12,376 nt of DNA, taken from the NCBI GenBank assembly GCA_900073065.1, contig FJOG01000004.1, positions 1,810,625 through 1,823,000 on the forward strand. Direction: 5' to 3'. Positions 1 through 7,054 of the stretch are shown here, piece by piece. Every line of letters starts with the position of its first letter. Within the stretch, counting starts at the first letter, position 1. Below the pieces are notes generated by a model. That model searched no databases. It saw nothing but the letters and a program-made list of their open reading frames with translations, and was not told where the DNA came from. The stretch is from Phialocephala subalpina. Its lineage: Eukaryota > Ascomycota > Leotiomycetes > Helotiales > Mollisiaceae. The position numbers and the translations under genes are program-made.

Positions 1-1
1 C

Positions 2-196
2 ACGAAGAACTTCTTTTTAGGTGAAAAGGCCTTCAATGATAGGCTGAAAGGCATTGAGGACAGTCAGCAGAGGGTTGAGCAGAGATTTGAATGGGAGGAT
101 AAGAGGAGGGGATGGGAGAAGGATTATGACCGGAGCAATATGATGAGAGGGCTGAATGAGAAGCTGGGGTATATCAGTAGTCGGATTGGGTATTGA
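2..196 (+). CDS. C-terminal end of an unrecognised charged protein (partial, 5' end outside window)
   Basis: The second forward frame is open from the left edge to TGA at 194-196 and gives 64 residues. It has no start codon because the window begins inside an exon. The composition looks like real protein: a charged, helix-forming stretch rich in Glu, Arg, Lys, Gln and Asp, with the segments GIEDSQQRVEQRFEWEDKRR and WEKDYDRSNMMRGLNEK, ending in an aromatic/basic tail (SSRIGY). The regular spacing of charged residues suggests an amphipathic helix or coiled coil. There is no transmembrane segment or recognisable catalytic motif. I do not recognise the family and propose no function. The next gene with support on the right points the other way, so the two are convergent. 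The call rests on the open frame and composition only; the antisense frame over the same bases is the alternative and looks less protein-like. Confidence 0.55.
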   Translation, partial: TKNFFLGEKAFNDRLKGIEDSQQRVEQRFEWEDKRRGWEKDYDRSNMMRGLNEKLGYISSRIGY

Positions 197-1382
197 ATTG
201 AAGTTTGAGGTAGCCAGGTTGAGGTTGTAGAATGCATTGTTCTCTTGCTCCTTTTCTTTCAACCATATCACTATGTGTTTTCCGTCTCCCCCAACGTTCC
301 TGTAACCTCAATCATCCTCTACTCACAGCTCTACCACATCTCCTCTTCAAACCAACTCTTTGTATGCTCTCCAAACTCACTTGGTGCAACTCTTAAAGAA
401 TTTCCCAGTGCTCCGAAAGCAATGTACTCGATCTTCAACTTGCTGCGTTTTGACCAAGTTATCGTAGAATTCTTGTTTGAGGACTTGAAATTGGCGTGAA
501 TTGGGACTTGATTGAATGTCGAAGGGAATCAGAATACCAGTTTTGTGTTGCTGTTGGGAAGAGGTGTGTGCAACGTGTGAAAGAAGGAAAGTGAAAGTGA
601 AAGACAAGACATGTCATGTCTGTGAAAACTTGTATGGCGATGATAAGTTGCGTCACGGAAACAAAAACATGGCTTTGGAACCTGGGGATTCTTCATTCGA
701 CGGAGCATATCGGTGGGAGGCAGCGTCACGGTCGTCGAGATCGATTCCGCGGCGGACACAGCGTGGGGTGGACGCACCATCACTCTCCGGCAAACTTCAA
801 AAGCGAGTAGAAAACAACTCCGCCGCGGAATCGCAGACAGCGATATGCAACAAAACCCCGGTGTTAAGTACGGTGGAAACCACCGTTATAGTCAAAAGCT
901 GCGTCACGGTGTGTCTGTGGGACATTCACGAAAATTGTGTCACATGGGGGCCCTCAGGCAAGGGCATCAAAAAATTTGGTTTCAAGGTACTTGAATTGGA
1001 TTTTTTTCAAGTACGAAAATCAAATCATCTCGAGTGTAATTAGCTTATGCGAGAGCGAGTTCAATTCAGAAGAGAAGAACTGCAACAAGCAAGCTTGGCA
1101 CTCGAGGAATTGCAATCCCCATCCCATTTTGTGCGCACTGTATGAACACCCTACTTGGCAACTTGTGAAGACTCCCCAATTAAGTGACGCGTTGTGTGAC
1201 GAGGAGAACAGAAGCTGCAGTAGCACGAGGAAATGTTGAAATTACAAACTCGAAAGCTAGCGAAAGCTGCATCAGGTCTGTGTTGATGTCAGTATATAAG
1301 ATCGATGAGGATATGGGATGGGAGATGGAAGTTGAGGCTCACCTTCAAAGTCAGATACAGACGAGACGGAAGATGTTGGACT
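197..1382. other. Convergent intergenic gap with three CRE-like GCGTCACGG copies
   Basis: About 1.2 kb between the 3' ends of two facing genes. I found no gene I can support. The longest open frame (516-1043, +, 175 codons) has an erratic composition with clustered Cys and no recognisable motif, and about one frame of this length is expected by chance in a window of this size. The stretch holds three exact direct copies of GCGTCACGG, at 650-658, 723-731 and 901-909. Each contains the bZIP half-site CGTCA. A TGACG-rich patch lies near 1185-1200. Such sites would be unusual between two gene ends, so an unrecognised promoter or non-coding transcript here is possible. Confidence 0.4.
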
Positions 1383-2354
1383 TTATCCGAACATGATCGC
1401 ACCCATAGCCAAGGCGACCAAGTTCAGACCTGGAACGACCAGCTTCCCACCTGGGCTGCCAGACACGGTTGGAGTTGCTGAAGCCGAAGTCGTGGGAGGA
1501 ACTTCGGCATATGTGGGAGGAGTAGTGGTGGTAGCGACGATGGTCGAGGATGACGGGCTGGCAGTCAAGATGGCGGTGCCGTTGTTGGGGACAGATGCCG
1601 AAGCGCTGGATTCGACCGAGGTACCAACAGAGACATAGAGAGGAGTGGTAGGGGCAGCGGATGAAGAAATCTCAGAAGACGCGGGGATCTCGATTGAGGC
1701 GGTGACGGTACTTGAGATTGACTCGCTGACGACGACACTTGAGGGAGATTCGACGACTGAGACAGAGGACTCAACGACTGGGGTGGTGACTTGAGAGACC
1801 TCAGGAGTTGAGGCAAACTATTGTGCGGATATGTGAAGTTAGCTACCATTTCCCATGTGTTGAGAAGAAAATTTGCGCGTGCCCAGTGAATTGAGACGCG
1901 TCCAGCGCGTCAGTTCTGCGGGAGAGAAGGAGAAATGAAGCTTGTGAAAATATGTGCTTACCGTGGAGAGGGTAGTACCGGGAGTAACAACAACGGGAGT
2001 TGGAGTTGTAGAGCACTCGGCGGTGGTCGTAGTCAAGGTAACTGTGATGGACCCCTCCGGACAATCAGTGCGGGTGGGCTCGCAGCTCAGGACGGTGATC
2101 TAAATTTGAGAAGATCGAGGTCAGCAAAATTTAGTTGCGCGTGAAGGAAGAGCTGAATGGAAGAGGTACTGTGCCAGAGCCATGCGCGCACCGGGAAGAA
2201 TTGCGCGTCTCGATCTCTTGATCTTGCGACCAGAGAAGAATTGGAAAGAGGAATTGAAACTTACCGTAACCACATCAGTGAAAGTATTAATGAGCACATC
2301 GGCAGAGCCAACGAGCGCAAGAGTACCGACGGTGAGGATCGTGGAGGCACGCAT
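1383..2354 (-). CDS. GPI-anchored Ser/Thr-rich cell-surface protein (3 exons, 220 aa)
   Basis: Three exons read on the minus strand: 2354-2265, 2099-1962 and 1817-1383. The introns are 2264-2100 (GTAAGT...TTTAG, branch CTGAC) and 1961-1818 (GTAAGC...AATAG, branch GCTAAC). Both junctions are phase 0, and the joined frame encodes 220 residues. Residues 1-18 form a signal peptide (MRASTILTVGTLALVGSA). Residues 31-60 carry three cysteines (C36, C43, C59) in a CEPTRTDCPEG context. Residues 61-195 are Ser/Thr/Val/Pro-rich and probably heavily O-mannosylated. The end has small residues (SGSPGG, 195-200) followed by a hydrophobic tail that reaches the stop, the standard signal for GPI attachment. The layout resembles small GPI-anchored wall proteins of filamentous fungi, including those related to the Neurospora clock-controlled protein CCG-6; that resemblance comes from memory of the pattern, not an alignment. 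No enzymatic domain is visible. It probably sits in the plasma membrane or wall. Intron 2 contains a strong extra acceptor (see findings). Confidence 0.85.
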
Positions 2355-2550
2355 GTTGAAGGTTGACGGTATGTTGTTTGTGGTAAGGAAGCTTGAGAAG
2401 AGAAGGGTGAGAGAACGAACGTCTATGATAGACTGTGCGGTCGCAAGAGGAACTTGAAGACCGATGAGCTTGAGTCGTAACACAGGGCTCGCGAAGGAAA
2501 ATTGTGTCGTGTTGTGGAGGAAAAGATCTCACGATGTCGCAGTTGAGGAT

Positions 2551-2557
2551 TTTTATA
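2551..2557 (-). promoter_or_regulatory. TATA box of the GPI-anchored protein gene
   Basis: TATAAAA on the minus strand, about 200 nt upstream of the ATG at 2354. Between it and the start the transcribed strand is pyrimidine-rich (for example CTCTCACCCTTCTCTTCTC), then a CAAACAACATACC-type leader runs into the ATG. This arrangement is typical of highly expressed genes in filamentous fungi. An upstream in-frame extension of the first exon exists but is better read as 5' UTR, because the signal peptide begins exactly at the 2354 ATG. Confidence 0.6.
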
Positions 2558-4324
2558 GACAACCGAGGAGGGTGGTTGATTACGCTAGCGCAATCAACAA
2601 CGCGACTAAAATCCAAGGCGACAACTTGCAAGGCGTCAACCTCTTATTGTAAGTGAATGGCACGCAAGTGTGATGTATGAAGGCTTCTCGTCTTGAAGTT
2701 GAAGTTGATACCGTCACACTCGGCAAACGCAGCCTTCTTATCCCAACGATGTGGCACAACTCAAGCCTATCTGTCTTCAACGTCGAGGCTTGGTCAAGGC
2801 TCAATATCAGTCCTACCAAGAGACCTTTACTGTGCCATAATTCCAAAATACTTCTTGAAGGAGAAGTCCCGTGGGTTACAGCCAAGTCGCGTTTTACGGC
2901 CATGTTGCAGCCAGCACGCACCCTCCATCTGCAGCTCTAGTTGTCCCAAGTTATGCAACGCCCCTTCATCCAGTCAATTGACAACATTCAAGTCATCCGT
3001 TGGCAATGATAAGACACGCTCTGTATTTTAGGACTTCTTCAACAGCTTTCTTCTGCAACCAGGGCCGCATGGCGGCCCCTGAATTACGGGACCTCGCAGC
3101 TTTTGAGTTGCACAGCATCATGTTTCTTCGAATAGCCAATGATTAAACAGCACTTGTTTCTTCATCTCATGAGACCGGAAGTTGAACCCGTCTCTTATCA
3201 ATTGGATCTCTGTTCCTTGCGAAAATGGGAGTCAACGAGCAAAAAACTTCTCGCTTCAGAGCTTCATCTGCATGATTAATCCCAAAGCCACGTTATGAAA
3301 CGCTGTATGAAGTACATTACCGTATTAATTTCAAGCTCAGATGCCATCTTCCATTGTCTATAATGTGCATGTTGGCGGCTGTTAGATTCGGTGAGGCGCG
3401 CTTCGGTTGCAGGCTGGCCGTTGTCAAAAGTCCCTGAGGCTCTCTTTCTGGAGGGATGCACAGCTTGTAGGTAGACATTTTTACGTCATTTCAAGGAGTC
3501 TTTTTTGCCCTGTATCTTCGTAGTGGTCTTCCGGGATGGAATAGTGAGGTCGGTCGCTGTCCATCTCCACCTCGTGGCTTCAAGGTACCGAGTGTAGCAC
3601 TGCTTGCTGCAGACCGGGCCATGCATCCACGAGGCTCGATTCGAATGTATTTACACGGTGTTGGGAGGCGATGCTGGCTTTGACCCGACAGATTGCAATA
3701 ATGTTGGAAGAGGTGAGGTTGAAATCTAAATCTGGCAGCAGCTAAGATTAATCTTAGCCTCATTCTGAAGTGTGCAGGTACGGGCATATGTAAGAATGGC
3801 GGGGTAGTGACTTCCTTCACACCCCAACCTCCTCACAACCATCACTCTTAATCAACAATTCAAATCGTCGAGGCAAATTAAAGGGTCGAACTTAAGCAAT
3901 TCAAACCAGATTAATGGTATCGCATTGTTGCTGAGACTGGATGGGCCATCAAGCTACCCCTTAACGACGACTTTCGGCTCAATCCATCTCTGCGATAGAC
4001 TTTTATCGCGAAACTTCCCATCTGAGTCCAGGTCAACCTTGAACCATCAGTGGAATCTTCTATTTCCCGCAGCACACCGATCGGGATTTTCGATTGCAAT
4101 TCGAAGAATAGCTTCCCTCCCAATGTTGGTTGTCACGCCTCAGTCGCTCTTTCCCTACATGCCGAACCTCAAGTGCTCATCAAGCGTTTTCAATTAACTT
4201 GACATTCCTCTCAAATGCGCCTTCCTCGGCGACGCGATATCTTCCTGCTTTCCTCTAGCTCACAAGTCTCGGCGCCACAGAAAAGCTGTCAGCCTCGACC
4301 TCCCTCCGCGAGCTCTGAGTCAAG
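2558..4324. other. Gene-poor intergenic region with two perfect palindromes
   Basis: About 1.8 kb between divergent genes. Short open frames occur on both strands (for example 3491-3820, -, and 2693-3031, +), but none has a recognisable motif, a protein-like composition or supporting splice sites. Two structures stand out: a 7-bp-arm hairpin GGGCCGC-ATG-GCGGCCC at 3062-3078, and an 18-bp perfect palindrome GCTAAGATTAATCTTAGC at 3741-3758. Around 3820-3870 the plus strand has a leader-like CACAACCATCACTC/AATCAACAATTC composition. That could be the 5' UTR of the next plus-strand gene, but nothing proves it. Confidence 0.4.
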
Positions 4325-4794
4325 ATGCCTCGTGACAACCCTTGGCAGGTACATTTCTCGTCGCCCAATCCTTCAATTCCAAGCTTTTTGTTTCTTTTCA
4401 ATTGCCAAGTATCTGCGTCATTTCCAAATTTGATTTAGGCCATTTTATACTTTTTCTTGGCATCAGACATTGGGGAGAGGAGATCAGCATCCAAGCTCCC
4501 GGATTCAGAGTTCCAAGCTCCCAGCCACAATGAGGCCGAGACATCACGAAAGCTTGACATGGGTTTCAATTAGACTACCTCTTTCCAGACTGTTTTGTTT
4601 CTTTGGATGCCTTCCACACAGCCTCGGAAATGCTTGGCGCAACTTTATATCTGCCAAGAGCCTACGCGTTCAATCAGATGGCTAAGATCTTCATGATGTT
4701 CATGTCTCGCAAGGCGGACGCGGAGATGAAAGCCTATCTGACATCCAAAATGAGGATGAAGTATAAAGACCCAGTCACATCACCTTGCATATGA
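4325..4794 (+). pseudogene. Small unrecognised gene, probably frameshifted
   Basis: An ATG in good context (TCAAGATGCC) begins MPRDNPWQ and is followed directly by the splice donor GTACAT at 4349. An acceptor ending TTTAG at 4438 gives a 90-nt intron and keeps phase 0. The next exon reads AILYFFLASDIGERRSASK, then SEFQAPSHNEAETSRKLDMG, and hits TAG at about 4571. From 4558 another frame is open to TGA at 4792-4794 and is just as protein-like, with segments LDAFHTASEMLGATLYLPRA and MSRKADAEMKAYLTSKMRMK. The two blocks meet at GACATGGGTTTCAATTAG, where one missing base would join them, and I see no donor/acceptor pair that could. The simplest reading is a frameshifted gene of roughly 125 codons, but a sequencing error, two separate short frames or a chance frame remain possible. 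I do not recognise the family. Confidence 0.35.
4762..4768 (+). promoter_or_regulatory. TATA box of the carbonic anhydrase gene
   Basis: TATAAAG, 96 nt upstream of the ATG at 4864, followed by a pyrimidine-rich stretch (4814-4840, TCTTTCTTCTACACCTCTCC) where transcription probably starts. This decides the start codon. The in-frame ATG at 4801 lies only about 33 nt past the box, in or before the likely start of the mRNA, so the 4864 ATG, which begins a normal signal peptide, is preferred. The box lies inside the end of the preceding reading frame, which fits that frame being dead. Confidence 0.5.
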
Positions 4795-4863
4795 ACTCAG
4801 ATGATAATAATAAGTATCTTTCTTCTACACCTCTCCTCATCACGGACTATCGTCAATTTCATC

Positions 4864-5867
4864 ATGTATTCTCTCCTCCTTAACTTTGCCGTCCTCCCAG
4901 CTTTTATCAAAACCATCACCGCCTGCCCACAACATGATTTCCACGGCCACTCACTCAACAAGCGCGCAGGAGGGACACAGGACTGGACATATGAAGCAAG
5001 CTACAATTGGGGAATGGTGAACTCAAGTATGTAATCTTCTTCCAGACAAGCTCAACATTTCCCCCTTCTCCTTTTTCACCTCGATCTATCTTAACTTATC
5101 TCGACTTTCATTCCTCCAACCTCAATTAACCCACCCCAGACTACACAACCTGCCAAACCGGCACAACCCAATCTCCCATCCAACTCCTCCTCACTCAAGG
5201 CCTCTCACAAGCCCACCTCCCCTCCTTCTCCACCTCAACCTACTCCTCGGTCCCAGGCACACTCTCAAATTGGGGATACGGGCCTGCTTTCTCCGTCTCC
5301 TCTTCCTCCTCCACCCACCCGTCCTCCAACACTACTTCAGACTCCAGCTCCTCCTCGGCGCCATCATTCACCTATCTCGACGCCAATAATCAGAACACAA
5401 CGCTGTATTTGAAAGGATGGCACATCCACGCTCCAGCCGACCACTCCGTACAAGGTGACCGCGCAAAAGCCGAGTTACACCTCGTACACACCGACTCTTC
5501 CGGTGCCGAAGCCGGTGTCATCGCAATCCGGATCGATCCGGGGAATGCTGACTCCCCGTTCTTTAGTCAAATCCTCCCATCAACCTCCTCATCCTCCAAC
5601 ACCACGTCCCTTCCGGGATTTGATTCCCAAGAAACGATACCAATGGACATGGATGTGTATCAAGCCCTCAGGGAGGTTAATCTTTTCAGTGATTTCTGGA
5701 CGTATATGGGATCTCTGACGAGTCCACCTTGCACGGAAGGGATCAGGTGGTGGGTAGCGAGGAATACGTTGTTTGTTGGGAATAGGCAGATGAGGGAGAT
5801 TCTGGGGGTTAGTACGTTCTCTGCGAGGGTGGAGCAGGAGGTTTGGTTGCATGGGATAAATGTTTGA
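4864..5867 (+). CDS. Secreted alpha-class carbonic anhydrase (2 exons, 296 aa)
   Basis: Exons 4864-5026 and 5140-5867 flank a 113-nt intron (GTATGT...CCCCAG); the split codon restores an Asn. The alpha family catalyses reversible hydration of CO2 to bicarbonate with a Zn-bound hydroxide. Residues 1-20 are a signal peptide ending TITA before Cys21. A Lys-Arg pair (33-34) is a likely Kex2 site, so the enzyme is probably secreted. Zn ligands are visible: H149 and H151 (GWHIH) and H168 (AELHLVH), with the supporting E166. T248 in SLTSPPC is the gatekeeper threonine. C59 and C252 match the conserved disulfide pair. The Trp-containing NWG and QSPI motifs of the N-terminal part are present (48-50, 65-68). 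Departures: by hand alignment the proton-shuttle His64 is Pro103, Glu106 is Asp155, and a Ser-rich insert (about 107-130) breaks the strand after AFSV. The enzyme may be slow or have changed function, but the Zn site is intact. Several NxS/T sites suggest N-glycosylation. It faces the truncated AIG2-like gene, 179 bp away. Confidence 0.9.
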
Positions 5868-6046
5868 CGTGCTGCTGCGTAACCGGCTATGTTTGTTCCA
5901 AGAAGTCGCATACTTATCATTCGCAAGTTAGCCTGCTGAAGATCAATTTGTGAATTTGGGTGTCAAAGATGTTCATTCCAGAATCTGAGGTGAAGTGATT
6001 GCATTCCAAAATTAAGTCACAAGTCTATCCGAGCAGATAAGATCCA

Positions 6047-6463
6047 TTATACACGCCAACTCCTGACAACCGATTTGCTCCTGTACTCACCAATAAAAGC
6101 CGCCCTGAGAGCTGCCATTCCATGAGTAATGGTATTAGCTTTGAAGATCAAAGCAGGATATTGGCCCCATAGCATTATATGCCACCCTACAATGCTAGCG
6201 GATTGAAGGACGGGAGTTTCTTGGAGCTGAAGTATCTTGCGAAGTTGCCTAGCATCCATAAGAGAGCCGTAGAAGAAGAAGTACTGTGGGCGGAAGCCAA
6301 GGAAATTGTCACGATCCGGAAGTGGTTCAAACGCTCGTCCGCTTAGGAATTTGCGGTTGATTAGGGATAGCTTTTGATCTCTATCGATTGGGTCGGCCTC
6401 CTCAGCAGATGATCTGTTCTTGTTGGTAGGTGGGTTCTTATTTTCATCGTTGTTTGGCTCCAT
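6047..6463 (-). CDS. AIG2-like / gamma-glutamylcyclotransferase-fold protein, C-terminally truncated (138 aa, likely pseudogene)
   Basis: A single open frame of 138 codons. Residues 1-50 are a charged, Asn/Lys/Glu-rich leader. From residue 60 the sequence matches the start of the AIG2-like/GGCT fold: YFFFYGSLMD (61-70), holding the YGSL loop that binds the gamma-glutamyl group, then VGWHIMLWGQYPALI (92-106) and HGMA (114-117). At this point family members continue with about 40-60 residues, including a YET/YEG segment that supplies the catalytic glutamate. Here the frame instead runs through an unrelated Arg-rich tail (RAAFIGEYRSKSVVRSWRV) to a stop. A donor-like GTGAGT sits in that tail at about 6088, but no downstream exon before the carbonic anhydrase end restores the family motif. 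The gene is therefore probably a truncated, inactive copy; an unusual short protein or an exon I missed is the alternative. It is convergent with the carbonic anhydrase. Confidence 0.7.
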   Translation of the reverse strand: MEPNNDENKNPPTNKNRSSAEEADPIDRDQKLSLINRKFLSGRAFEPLPDRDNFLGFRPQYFFFYGSLMDARQLRKILQLQETPVLQSASIVGWHIMLWGQYPALIFKANTITHGMAALRAAFIGEYRSKSVVRSWRV

Positions 6464-7054
6464 GGTGAAGCGGCGAGGACAACTCAGAAGAGTGGACTAG
6501 GACTGAGGAATTTGTGAGGGAAGGTATATTGGGTGCCCACTATTTTAGTTCCCGCTATTCTACCTTTGTTCCACGCTCAAAATATCGGAACCCAGTTCAT
6601 GAATTCCGTGAAGATATTGGAAGAGGGAAAAAATCAGACAGATTCAAGAGGATGTCTTGCTTTTACCATGCGTCTATTGAATTCAAACAATCCCTAGGTA
6701 CGTAAAGAGTGGCATTCACGTGATAATCATATGCCGTCGAAGCTTAAGTTACACATCTTTGAAACGAGCTCAGAGTTTGCTTTCGTATCAAATACGTTCA
6801 TAAATATCAAAGAAAAGTCACGATGACCTTTTTTCTACATTCCGGAACCACTCCATTCGATCTCAGTTTGCACTCCCATCCAGCCAATTAGAGGGATCCT
6901 CCAATCCAGCCGGGCAGATATTTGGTCCCTCCACCCTACTCCATTCCAGCGGTTTTGATCCCTCCATTCACTCCAGAGGCCATTTTACTCGCTTGATGAG
7001 AGGTTTATTTCGCTGAGAATTCTCATGGGACGGAACAGTATCCGACTAAGGACC
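6464..7054. other. Intergenic spacer with degenerate CTCCATTC / ATCCAGCC repeats
   Basis: This is the promoter side of the AIG2-like gene and the 3' flank of the zinc-finger gene. No gene is supported. Between 6850 and 6976 short related units recur: ACTCCATTC at 6850-6858 and 6938-6946, CTCCATTCACTCCAG at 6962-6976, and ATCCAGCC at 6878-6885 and 6904-6911. They alternate with GGATCC or GATCCC and GGTCCCTCC blocks. This looks like an old, scrambled minisatellite or the edge of a small non-autonomous transposon. I see no terminal inverted repeats or target-site duplication. Confidence 0.4.

Noticed and set aside
377..607. Minus-strand open frame of 76 codons near the left gene
   Set aside because: No motif or splice support; a chance frame in the gap.
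516..1043. Plus-strand open frame of 175 codons
   Set aside because: Erratic Cys-rich composition, no recognised motif, and a length that about one frame in a window of this size reaches by chance.
2580..2921. Minus-strand open frame of 113 codons upstream of the GPI gene
   Set aside because: Composition is not protein-like, there is no family motif, and it lies upstream of the TATA box of the GPI gene.
3491..3820. Minus-strand open frame of 109 codons
   Set aside because: Arg/His/Pro-rich chance frame without motif or splice signals; it spans the perfect palindrome.
4801..4863. Longer N-terminus for the carbonic anhydrase from the ATG at 4801
   Set aside because: It would put 21 extra residues before a normal signal peptide, and the ATG lies only about 33 nt past the TATA box.
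5589..5926. Antisense open frames under the carbonic anhydrase
   Set aside because: Shadows of the real coding strand, which has intact catalytic motifs.
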